Shown here one piece after another: positions 6,947 through 14,540 of a stretch of DNA of 22,739 bases; position 1 is the stretch's first letter; the number at the start of each line of letters is the position of its first letter. A model generated the notes under the pieces. It worked only from the letters and a program-made list of their open reading frames with translations. It did not search any database and had not been told where the DNA came from. The translations under genes were made by a program, and so were the position numbers. Origin of the DNA: Candidatus Falkowbacteria bacterium CG10_big_fil_rev_8_21_14_0_10_39_9 (lineage in GTDB: Bacteria > Patescibacteriota > Patescibacteriia > Patescibacteriales > UBA12465); contig PFAQ01000041.1 in the NCBI GenBank assembly GCA_002778645.1, positions 1 to 22,739 of the forward strand. The letters run 5' to 3'.

Positions 6947-8434
6947 TTAATTTGGTTTAATAATTTGCAAAATATAATTAAGGGTCGTTACTCGTAAAGT
7001 CGATACCAGCAAACGATCAACCCCGCTAGCATAAGCCAGACTATAGGCCGTAACCAAGCTAGTACCACTAAAATTAACCGTGCTCAAGACTGTTGGCATA
7101 GTTAATGTAGTAATATTCAAGATTACTACTTCGGCCGTAGACCGAGCCGTAGCCAGAGCTAAATACTTATTAGCATTAAATAATTCTAAATCATAAATAC
7201 GGACACTGCCCACTCCTGGCACTATATAGCCACTAGCTAGAATTAAAGTAGGACTAGATGGCGTTGAAACATTTATCGGCCAAATTACGCCGGTAGTTGT
7301 CAGAGCTAAGATAGCCACATCTTCGATGCCATCAGCATTGGAATCAAAAATAGTCACAGCTGAACCAATAACTTTTCCAGTAATATTACGAACGCCGGCT
7401 TGAAAGGGACTAGCAGAATTGGAGACGTTAAGGATTGTTAATTCAGCCGTCGACACCGCCGTTGCTAAATAAGCAAAGCCATTGGAAGAAACCTCAATAT
7501 CATTAACAGCAGCTGTCAAATTAAACCCAGCAACGGTATTGAGCGGTGCCCCCACCACAGCCGGATTAGAAATATTAAAAATATAAAATTCTCCTTGCCC
7601 GGCGGTGGCACTAAAAGATCGACCCAAATAAAGCCGATTACCCACGACATCAACCGCCAGGCCATTGCCATTACCAGCAGCATTATAACCAGCTCCAGCC
7701 ACAACTACTGGGGCTGTTTTGTTAGTAACAGTCACGGCCACTAGCTCATTGGAATTACCCGATGATGCAATATAAACATAGTTTCCCGAGATTACCATGT
7801 CATTAATATTAGCGGTTACAGTAGTACGCCCAACCGGAACTGGAACGGCCGGATTAGAAATATCAAAAATAATAAAATTATTTGTGCCGGAAACTAGACC
7901 GACATAAGCATAATTACCATCCACTAAAACTCTCTGGCCGCGATAAATGTTAGTAGTTGTCGCATAACCTGCTTCGACGGTAGTACTAGCCCAATTGCTA
8001 AACCCAGCACGACGCCAATTAGTAAAGCGACTCGTCAGCGAAATTGCTCCAGATCTCTGAGCACTGGCCGACCAATTAACCGTTGAAGTCACCGCGTTAG
8101 TATAAGAATCAAGATCAGAAACAGCGAGACTGCGGGTAAAAATTTCCGTATAATCTTCGGTCCCAGAAAATTGCCATTTACCGCCAGAAACTACCAGCCC
8201 ATGCGGCCCCGCCGAGAGGCTGCCAAAAGAAGCCTCACTCATATTGCGAGCCGCCTCCAAACCTTCTTCCGCTAAAGCTGACGCCCTTTGACTATCACCA
8301 GCAATCCGCGAACTCTCCTGGCCAAAAATCAAAACACTCGCCACAGTAAAAATCACTAGAGCCAATAAAGACCCGGCGAGCAGAGCTTCAATCATGGAAA
8401 AACCAGTCAATTTCTTTTGAAAATATTTAGCCAT
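6947..8434 (-). CDS. Prepilin fused to a predicted seven-bladed beta-propeller
   Basis: A 495-residue protein. The N-terminus has a normal prepilin signal, G11/F12 in GFSMIEALLAG with Glu16 at mature position 5, a hydrophobic helix to about 38 and a PilV-like helical region (EEGLEAARNM). Residues about 165-495 consist of seven degenerate repeats of about 30-50 residues, starting near 169, 213, 261, 313, 361, 416 and 464. Most carry a core like GNYAYVG...FIIFDISNPAVPV, which matches LVIVD-type beta-propeller repeats. Ordinary minor pilins are about 150-200 residues, so some 300 extra residues would project from the filament. The likely role is a tip-located binding or adhesion module, comparable in principle to PilY1 but built into the pilin; this is inference. 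It starts 15 bases after the stop of the FISUMP fusion gene. Confidence 0.85.
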   Translation of the reverse strand: MAKYFQKKLTGFSMIEALLAGSLLALVIFTVASVLIFGQESSRIAGDSQRASALAEEGLEAARNMSEASFGSLSAGPHGLVVSGGKWQFSGTEDYTEIFTRSLAVSDLDSYTNAVTSTVNWSASAQRSGAISLTSRFTNWRRAGFSNWASTTVEAGYATTTNIYRGQRVLVDGNYAYVGLVSGTNNFIIFDISNPAVPVPVGRTTVTANINDMVISGNYVYIASSGNSNELVAVTVTNKTAPVVVAGAGYNAAGNGNGLAVDVVGNRLYLGRSFSATAGQGEFYIFNISNPAVVGAPLNTVAGFNLTAAVNDIEVSSNGFAYLATAVSTAELTILNVSNSASPFQAGVRNITGKVIGSAVTIFDSNADGIEDVAILALTTTGVIWPINVSTPSSPTLILASGYIVPGVGSVRIYDLELFNANKYLALATARSTAEVVILNITTLTMPTVLSTVNFSGTSLVTAYSLAYASGVDRLLVSTLRVTTLNYILQIIKPN

Positions 8435-8449
8435 AAAAATTATTATAAA

Positions 8450-9562
8450 TTAATCCATCAAACAACGGACCGAAGTACCAGTGGTCAAAGTATCTGATAA
8501 ACGATTAACCGTCACTACACCCGACCCTAAAGTTCGATCCCAAGTATTAGAGCCACCATTTAAAGTTGATGACCGAAAATAAGCGACGGTTGTTAGACCA
8601 GTATAGGTCCAGCTAGAACTCAAATAACCATTAGGCAGACCAGTAAAATTAAAAGCGTTATTGCCGTCCCAAGTTGCGGGCGAAGCTTTGAGAGCGTTTC
8701 CTTCCGTTCCGGAATAACCATTGGTCGTTAGATAAGAAATTAAAGTGGACCACTCGGCATCAGTCGGCACATGCCAACCAGTAGGGCAAATACCCCGAGC
8801 CCCTTCCGCCCCTGAATATTGCACCATCTCATTAAATTCATATAAGCCACCATAAGGCTGACAATTAGCGGAATTGTCGCTATAACAAAATTTTTCCAAA
8901 AGACTATTGTTAGTTTGATAGGCCGATGTGCCACTAATTCTAGTGCCAACATTAATATTCTGCTTCATCCAACATTGAGGGCCAATTTGAACCGTGTTAT
9001 AAGTACAAGTATCAAAGCTGGGCGAGACCTCACTACAAACATGTTCCGCCGTACTAGTAACCACCACCGGCGTCCCACAAGTAAATGACGGTCCAGCTCC
9101 ACTAGTGCTAATAGCCACGCCAGCTAACTCCACTGAGCCCTTCGGATTAACATTAACCGTGCGGGTTTCATTATTAATTGAGATTAGGGTAATAGTACTA
9201 CTAGCAGTTGGCAAACCATATAATTTACCAAACACCAAAGTTGAAGTGCCAATCCCGGCAAAAGAAATCGTACTAGGAATCGAAAAAATTTCATCGGAAC
9301 TAATATCGCGAGTGGCAAAAGTCGTCCCCTTAAAAATAGTAATAGCTCCACTCGCCAAATTAACCCCCCACGTAGAATCACCTTCTCCATTGCGAGACAA
9401 TTGTTCCGCTCGACGAAGTCCCTGAACTAAAGCCATGGCTGCAATATCCACATCATTTCTAGCTTGGAAAGAAAGAAAAATCGGTGTCATTATTCCCGTT
9501 AAAATAGCAATAATAGCCACCGATAATAACATTTCAAATAGAGTAAAAGCTTGGCGCTTCAT
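8450..9562 (-). CDS. Prepilin (GspH-like) fused to a FISUMP domain
   Basis: A 370-residue protein. Residues 1-155 resemble a GspH/FimT-type pseudopilin: leader MKRQA, cleavage at A5/F6 in AFTLFEMLL with Glu10 at mature position 5, then a beta-rich domain. Residues about 183-370 match the Fibrobacter succinogenes major paralogous domain (FISUMP, TIGR02145 type). Recognisable parts are the IGPQCWMKQN segment, YGGLYEFNEMV, GICPTGWHVPTDAEWSTL and the ending GTSVRCLMD. The protein has eight cysteines, at 162, 176, 186, 197, 226, 234, 259 and 367, enough for four disulphides in an exported domain. The domain occurs on the surface of many environmental bacteria, but its function is not established. 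It starts six bases after the pilC stop and is followed by the propeller pilin. Confidence 0.88.
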   Translation of the reverse strand: MKRQAFTLFEMLLSVAIIAILTGIMTPIFLSFQARNDVDIAAMALVQGLRRAEQLSRNGEGDSTWGVNLASGAITIFKGTTFATRDISSDEIFSIPSTISFAGIGTSTLVFGKLYGLPTASSTITLISINNETRTVNVNPKGSVELAGVAISTSGAGPSFTCGTPVVVTSTAEHVCSEVSPSFDTCTYNTVQIGPQCWMKQNINVGTRISGTSAYQTNNSLLEKFCYSDNSANCQPYGGLYEFNEMVQYSGAEGARGICPTGWHVPTDAEWSTLISYLTTNGYSGTEGNALKASPATWDGNNAFNFTGLPNGYLSSSWTYTGLTTVAYFRSSTLNGGSNTWDRTLGSGVVTVNRLSDTLTTGTSVRCLMD

Positions 9563-9568
9563 AAGTAA

Positions 9569-10687
9569 TTAAATATTTTGGTTCATACCACCAATTAAAC
9601 TATAAATTGGAAGAACAATGGCCAAGGCAATGCCCAGCACTCCCAACCAAACGACCACCAATAAAATTGGTTCTAACATAGTAGTTAACAGCTTATAATT
9701 AAGCTCCATTCGAGCTTCAAAAATTTTAGAGATATGTAAACTAGCCTCCGACAAGCGCCCAGAATTCTCAGCACTAATAATAGTCTGTTGAATCGGAATA
9801 GGGATTAATTTGTCCATACCACCATAAGCCGCAAAAATCCGCGCGAAAGATTCACCATCCCGTACTTTAACTCGAGCATAATTATAAAAATTCTTGTAAA
9901 CAGCCACATTAGAAGAATCCGCTAAAAACCCGATAACGACGTCAATTGGTAAACCAGCTCCCAACAAGCTGCCCAATAAATAAGAGAAACGAGCCACCTC
10001 AGAATCCTGAATAATTTTTTTGACTCCGGGAATATGCAAAATGATAAACTCACCAATAAACTTAGTTTTTTTGTAAGCAAATATCAAATAAAAAAGAAGA
10101 AAAACGCTAACTACAAATAAAGGCAAAACGTAATAACCGGACGTGGACACAAATTTACCAAAAACAATCATCACCCGAGTAATCCACGGCAATTTAATTT
10201 GCATAGAAGCAAAAATGCCCGTTAATCCAGGGAGCAAAAACCAAGTAATCGCCACACCGACTAAAAGAGCAATTACCAAAACCGCTACCGGATAAGCCAT
10301 GGCTACTTTAATCTGGGAGGCAAAAATGCGTTCCTTCTGTCTTTGACCAACAATAATATTAAAATTATCCACTAACAAACCAGAACTTTCCCCCACCTTA
10401 ATTAATTCCCCAAAATGTTTTGGTAATAATTTACTTTTCTCCAGGGCCATATAAAGCGATAAACCAGCATTGATTTCTCTTTCTAAAATATCCACTCGGC
10501 CAACCATTCTAGGAGTTCTCATTTCCCGCCCTAAAGCTAGCACCGCTTCACTTACAGGCATACCAGAACTCATCAAAATAGATAAATTTTCAAAAAAATA
10601 ATCTTCCTCTTTGTGATAACCAAAATTGAGTAAACTTTTTTTATGCACTGGCTTTGGCGGAATAACGACTTTAAGATTTTCTGTCAT
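9569..10687 (-). CDS. pilC: Type IV pilus inner-membrane platform protein PilC/GspF
   Basis: A 372-residue polytopic protein of close to the usual length. It has two T2SSF repeats (about 30-152 and 232-354), each with the family pattern of a helical cytoplasmic domain. The first contains SILMSSGMPVSEAV and ELIKVGESSG; the second contains SLLGAGLPIDVVI and IISAENSGRLSEA. Membrane spans lie near 131-155, 182-208 and 336-358. PilC anchors the assembly ATPase and inserts pilins into the growing filament. The gene begins 15 bases after the pilB stop and is directly followed by the pilin genes. It shows no sign of damage, in contrast with pilB and the receiver gene just upstream. Confidence 0.95.
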   Translation of the reverse strand: MTENLKVVIPPKPVHKKSLLNFGYHKEEDYFFENLSILMSSGMPVSEAVLALGREMRTPRMVGRVDILEREINAGLSLYMALEKSKLLPKHFGELIKVGESSGLLVDNFNIIVGQRQKERIFASQIKVAMAYPVAVLVIALLVGVAITWFLLPGLTGIFASMQIKLPWITRVMIVFGKFVSTSGYYVLPLFVVSVFLLFYLIFAYKKTKFIGEFIILHIPGVKKIIQDSEVARFSYLLGSLLGAGLPIDVVIGFLADSSNVAVYKNFYNYARVKVRDGESFARIFAAYGGMDKLIPIPIQQTIISAENSGRLSEASLHISKIFEARMELNYKLLTTMLEPILLVVVWLGVLGIALAIVLPIYSLIGGMNQNI

Positions 10688-10702
10688 ATTTTTAAAAATA
10701 AA

Positions 10703-12355
10703 TTAGAATGGTCGAGCGATTCGAAGTAACTCCTCTAGAGTTGTCACACCAGTTCTTACCTTTTCCAGACCATCAACAAACAAAGAATGTGAACCTTGTT
10801 TTTCTGCCATCCGCCAGATATCTTGCGCCGGAGCCTTAGCCACGATCAAATCCTGAATTTCAGTCGAAACACTAATTAATTCATAAAGTGCAATCCGACC
10901 CTTAAAACCAGTGTAATTACAAGCTTGGCAGCCCTTACCTTCATAAAAAGTATAATTCTTGTCCGAAAAATAGGTCTTTAAATAAGGGTATTTTTTATCT
11001 AATTCCACTTTAGTAGTTTCAACACTATGACGACAATTTTCACAAATCCGCCGAACTAAGCGTTGGGCAATAATTAATTTTAAAGTCGAAGATAATAAAA
11101 AGGGCTCGATCCCCATATCTAACAAACGAGGCACGGCAGTCGAGGCATCATTAGCATGAAAAGTAGATAACAATAAATGACCAGTTAAAGCCGCATTGAC
11201 CGCAATTTCTGAAGTTTCTTTATCTCTGATCTCTCCTACCAAAACAATATTTGGATCTTGGCGCAAAATAGAGCGCAGACCCTTAGCAAAAGTTAAGTTA
11301 GTCTGCTCATTAACCTGGATCTGATTAACTCCATTAATCTTATATTCGACTGGATCTTCAATAGTAGTAATATTAACTCCCGGATTTTTAACAGCTTTCA
11401 GCACCGCATAAAGAGTGGTCGTCTTGCCGGATCCAGTTGGGCCAGTAACTAAAATCATCCCGAATTGACGATGCATATTATGATCCAGCAAGCGATGATC
11501 ATTATAAGACAGGCCCAAATCAACAAAAGATAAATTACTAATATACTGGGAAAGTAAACGAATTACCACTTTTTCACCAGTAACCGTCGGAATAATAGAA
11601 ACCCGCAAATCGATATTAGATTCTTCGTCAGCACCATAACGAATCGCCCCATCCTGAGCTGATAAATGTTCATCAGTTCTAATATGAGCCAAAACCTTAA
11701 TCAAATTTAAAATGTTATCATAATAATCCTTGGTCACGCGACCGGCATCTTGCAACACACCATCAATTCTAAAACGGATCAAAACTTCTTCTCCCGTTGG
11801 TTCAAAGTGAATATCAGAAGCGCGATAAAAAATGGCGTCTTTAATAATTTCATCTACCAATTCCGGCGCTACCCGATTTTTCTCCTTTAAAATAGTAGCG
11901 AAACGCGTCTCTAAAGTTTTACGGTAAAAAACTAATTTACTCTTAATATCCTCTGACAGAGAAAAAGCAAACAAGATCTTTTTACCCGGAAAAGTTTTCT
12001 TCAAAGCCTCTAACATTTCCGTCTGGGTCGGATCATCAGTCGCTAAAAGAATCTGATCCTTGTTCTCCATTAAAAATAAAATATTATATTTAACTGCTAA
12101 TTCCTCCGGCGATTTCAAAACCTGAACCGAGTTGACCTCATGAGTATTTAAATCAAAATAAGGAATTTTGTAATATTCCGCTAAGGCTTGACCCAATAAA
12201 TCATTGGTCAAAATATTTTAGGTGAAGAGGTAGTCTAAAGCAGTAGTATTATTTTTTTTGGCAACATCAATTGCCTTCTTCATGTCCTCATCAGATACAT
12301 AACTTTCTTTTACCAAAAGAGTCTGTAAAATTTCATCACTTAATTTTAAAATCAT
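10703..12355 (-). CDS. pilB: Type IV pilus assembly ATPase PilB/GspE, interrupted by an in-frame TAA
   Basis: The hexameric ATPase that powers pilus extension. The full frame runs from ATG at 12355 for 550 codons, with a TAA at codon 46 (12220-12218). The 45 residues before it (starting MILKLSDEILQTLL) and the sequence after it (ILTNDLLGQALAEYYKIP) together make a normal PilB N-terminus. Numbering from the first in-frame start after the stop, a TTG at 12211, the core is intact over 502 residues: IEDPVE, Walker A GPTGSGKTT (257-265), Walker B LVGEIRD (324-330), the His box STFHAND and a four-Cys zinc site (390, 393, 428, 431). The ATG overlaps the receiver stop as ATGA. The gene may be a recent nonsense allele, an assembly error, or expressed from an internal start, although no Shine-Dalgarno motif precedes the TTG. 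The catalytic protein identification is certain; the functional state is not. Confidence 0.9.
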
Positions 12356-12732
12356 ACTTTTAGAATTTTTTTAATATTGGCGATTATATCCTGCAAAGAC
12401 ACATTAGATTTAATAAAATAATCCACCGCCCCCAACTCCTTGGCTCGCTTCAAATCATCCTCCTAACTTAAATTCGAAGCTACCAGTACTGGGCAGCTAA
12501 TTTTATTGTCCCGCATATATTCCAAAACGGCGAAACCGTCCTTTTCTGGCACAATCAAAGCCAGCACAATTAAATCAAACTTATTGGCCTTAATCTTCTC
12601 AATTGCTTCATTACCATTAACGGCCGCCTCCACCACAAAACCGACATTGGTCAACTTTAAAACCAAAGCTTTGGAGATAGCCTTTTCATCATCAGCAATT
12701 AAAATCTTCTTGGGTGATACACTTGTCGCCAC
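12352..12732 (-). pseudogene. Response-regulator receiver protein, degenerate and interrupted by TAG
   Basis: A stand-alone receiver (CheY-like) domain. From the GTG at 12732 the protein runs 89 residues to a TAG (12465-12463). In the same frame it continues with EDDLKRAKELGAVDYFIK and ends at a TGA (12354-12352), giving 126 codons, the normal receiver length. The acidic pair Asp14-Asp15, Ser86 and the conserved Lys (codon 108, in YFIKS) are present. The phospho-acceptor position is Ala58 (in DLIVLALIVPEKDG), where active receivers have Asp. The restored stop overlaps the pilB start as ATGA, showing that the full frame was the working gene. Two independent defects suggest decay, though a pseudo-receiver that binds without phosphorylation would also tolerate Ala58. 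TAA at 12744-12742 blocks any longer N-terminus. Confidence 0.82.
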
Positions 12733-12759
12733 AAAAATAGATTAAATTATTATAATACA

Positions 12760-12789
12760 AGTATAGCAAAAAAATCGCTAAAGCGCCAA
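12760..12789 (-). promoter_or_regulatory. Predicted promoter of the pilus operon
   Basis: On the minus strand TTGGCG (12789-12784) and TATACT (12765-12760) are 18 bases apart, ahead of the receiver gene. A second, perfect TATAAT at 12754-12749 lacks a good -35 box. A weak hairpin (CGC, four-base loop, GCG, then seven T; 12785-12768) lies in the same stretch and may serve as a poor terminator for the exonuclease gene. Confidence 0.45.
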
Positions 12790-12804
12790 TAGATTAAGGC
12801 CAAA

Positions 12805-13428
12805 TTAATCGGGGATAATTTTTTTATCGCGCAGGGCGAAAAAACAGCGACAACAGGCTAGGACATCAGCCAGGGCATCATGGGCATTTTCAAAGTCGGA
12901 ATTAAATAGTTGGCGATAAAGCTCAGCTAATTTGGGAAATTTACGGTTGGCTAATCCACAAAACTCGATACTGCTTTTCATAGTACAGATCCGGGGCAAG
13001 TCCATGAATTTAGTGATAAAGTTAGCCCGCAGAAACTCCGCTCCCATGACATTAATATCAAAGTGAATATTATGAGCCACTAAAGTCGGGTTGTTTTGGA
13101 TGAGTGATTGATTAAAGGTGCTTAAGGCTTCAACCAGAGGAATCCCCAACTCATTAGCCTTAGCATCATCAATGCCGTGGACAGCTGAGGCGGCCGCTGG
13201 GATAGTAAAACCATCGGGCCTGATAATCAGAGATTGCTTTTCCAGCACTTCCTGCCGCTCATCAGTAACTACCCAAGCCAGTTGCACGATGCGGGGCCAA
13301 TTATCTAAATCTTCATGCGAAGCGTTATAATTCTGGGGCAAACCAGTAGTTTCGGTATCAAAAAACAAATAAAAGTTTTTGACTTCCGGCGGTGGCTGAT
13401 AAGAAAAGAGGGAGAGTTGTTGCCCCAT
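12805..13428 (-). CDS. DnaQ-like 3'-5' exonuclease (DEDDh family)
   Basis: A 207-residue exonuclease from ATG at 13428. The three Exo motifs are clear: DTETTG (Asp24, Glu26), HNIHFDINV (Asp124) and NAHDALADV (His183, Asp188), which give the complete DEDDh catalytic set. Such proteins act as proofreading subunits of DNA polymerase III or as separate DNA or RNA trimming enzymes; there are no fused domains to decide. The frame stays open to an ATG at 13512, but that extension would cross the terminator of the preceding gene and the promoter predicted at 13460-13487, so I chose the internal start. It is a single-gene unit between the epimerase and the pilus operon. Confidence 0.9.
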   Translation of the reverse strand: MGQQLSLFSYQPPPEVKNFYLFFDTETTGLPQNYNASHEDLDNWPRIVQLAWVVTDERQEVLEKQSLIIRPDGFTIPAAASAVHGIDDAKANELGIPLVEALSTFNQSLIQNNPTLVAHNIHFDINVMGAEFLRANFITKFMDLPRICTMKSSIEFCGLANRKFPKLAELYRQLFNSDFENAHDALADVLACCRCFFALRDKKIIPD

Positions 13429-13459
13429 AGATAAAATTAAAATAATAAAACTATGATTA

Positions 13460-13487
13460 ATGATACCACAGAAACTTTTAAAAACAA
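13460..13487 (-). promoter_or_regulatory. Predicted promoter of the exonuclease gene
   Basis: TTGTTT (13487-13482) and TATCAT (13465-13460) on the minus strand are 16 bases apart. Transcription would start near 13453, upstream of the ATG at 13428 and downstream of the alternative ATG at 13512. Confidence 0.4.
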
Positions 13488-13507
13488 AAAACTGATTTGA
13501 ATCAGTT
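13480..13507 (-). terminator. Rho-independent terminator after the epimerase gene
   Basis: A perfect eight-base-pair stem with a two-base apex (arms 13507-13500 and 13497-13490; in practice about seven pairs and a four-base loop) is followed on the minus strand by a T-rich run. It lies about 20 bases beyond the epimerase stop. Confidence 0.7.
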
Positions 13508-13526
13508 CTCAAAAAATTATCTTAAT

Positions 13527-14453
13527 TTACTTTTCCAATTTTTCTTTTGACCAAGCAATCGTTTTTTTAATCCCCTCGTCCAACATTACTTGCGGCTCCC
13601 AGCCTAAAATATCTTTAGCTTTTGAAATGGCCAGACAGCTGTGCTCTTGTTCGCCGGCTTTAGCTGGTCCAGTTTTTTTCTTGATACTCTTGCCCAGCGC
13701 GAGCTCAATTGCCAGCACCACAGCACTAACGCTCTTCTCTACTCCGGTACCAATGTTAATCGCTCCCACATAATCAGTTTCCAGAGCCCGCAAAAGAGCG
13801 GAGACGACATCATCGACATAGACGAAATCTCGCGTCTTGGCGCCATCACCATTGATAATGCTCTCGCGATCATTAACCGCATTGTCAATAAAGATGGACA
13901 CCACGCCACATTCCCCGCCCTTGTATTGCCGGGGGCCGTAGACATTGGCTAAACGCAAGGTCGTATAGGATTGGCCATAAACTGTATAATAATAGTGTAA
14001 ATATTTCTCAAAAGTTAATTTGTGAATGCCATAAGGCGAGAGCGGATAAGTTGGGTAATCTTCTGGGGTGGGGATTACTTCGGCCTCGCCATAGAGAGCT
14101 CCGCCAGTGGAAACAAAAATAATTTTTTTAACCTGGTGTTTTAAACAACAAGCCAAAATATTTAACCCACCCAAAACATTAATGCGATTGTCTAACTCCG
14201 GATTCTCCACTGACTTAACCACGCTAATTTGAGCCGCCAAATGAAAGACGAAATCAAATTTTTGCAAAGCAAAAATTTCTTCCACTTTAGGAGCTAAAAT
14301 ATCAATCCGATAAAAATGAGCTTGAGGATTAATATACTCCTTCAGGCCGGAAGACAAATCATCAATAATCACTACCTGATGACCAGCCTCAATCAATTTA
14401 TCAACCAAAGTCGAAGCAATAAAACCGGCGCCGCCGGTAACTAGTATTTTCAT
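13527..14453 (-). CDS. NAD-dependent sugar-nucleotide epimerase (UDP-glucose 4-epimerase type)
   Basis: A 308-residue extended short-chain dehydrogenase/reductase. The Rossmann dinucleotide motif GGAGFI is at residues 7-12, the acidic residues that bind the NAD ribose are in IIDDLSSG, the catalytic Ser/Thr region is VSTGGALYGE (114-123) and the catalytic pair is Tyr141 and Lys145 in YGIHK. The C-terminal substrate segment (NVYGPRQ, NGDGAKTRDFVYVDD) fits epimerases of the GalE/WbpP type, which interconvert UDP-hexoses for surface polysaccharide. The exact substrate cannot be told from sequence alone; a dehydratase is less likely. It is a monocistronic unit: a terminator follows it, and the previous gene's terminator precedes it. 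Only AT-rich -10-like sequence is visible in the short gap upstream. Confidence 0.88.
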   Translation of the reverse strand: MKILVTGGAGFIASTLVDKLIEAGHQVVIIDDLSSGLKEYINPQAHFYRIDILAPKVEEIFALQKFDFVFHLAAQISVVKSVENPELDNRINVLGGLNILACCLKHQVKKIIFVSTGGALYGEAEVIPTPEDYPTYPLSPYGIHKLTFEKYLHYYYTVYGQSYTTLRLANVYGPRQYKGGECGVVSIFIDNAVNDRESIINGDGAKTRDFVYVDDVVSALLRALETDYVGAINIGTGVEKSVSAVVLAIELALGKSIKKKTGPAKAGEQEHSCLAISKAKDILGWEPQVMLDEGIKKTIAWSKEKLEK

Positions 14454-14477
14454 AATAATATTTTAGCACAATTCTCT

Positions 14478-14537
14478 AAAAAATAAAAAACTCCATTATT
14501 TAATTTGATGTTTTAATCAAATCGAATAACGGAGTTT
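14478..14537 (-). terminator. Rho-independent terminator after the lipoprotein gene
   Basis: A long hairpin on the minus strand: outer arms 14537-14526 and 14499-14488 (12 pairs with one G-T) and an inner stem ATTTGAT/ATCAAAT, followed by a long T-rich run. It starts three bases beyond the gene's stop. Confidence 0.8.
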
Positions 14538-14540
14538 ACT

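Noticed and set aside
7516..7704. A minus-strand open frame of 62 codons inside the propeller pilin.
   Set aside because: It is a shadow of the repeat-rich coding sequence in another frame, with no start context and a low-complexity hydrophobic product.
8450..9562. Treating the FISUMP part as a separate gene.
   Set aside because: The reading frame is continuous with the pilin half, and no stop or new start separates them.
12209..12465. Reassigned stop codons (a variant genetic code) as the explanation for the TAA in pilB and TAG in the receiver gene.
   Set aside because: TAA and TAG act as ordinary terminators for many intact genes in the window, and no in-frame TGA requiring glycine decoding was found.
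13429..13512. A 28-residue N-terminal extension of the exonuclease starting at an ATG at 13512.
   Set aside because: It overlaps the epimerase terminator and lies upstream of the predicted transcription start, and the Exo I motif sits at a normal distance from the ATG at 13428.
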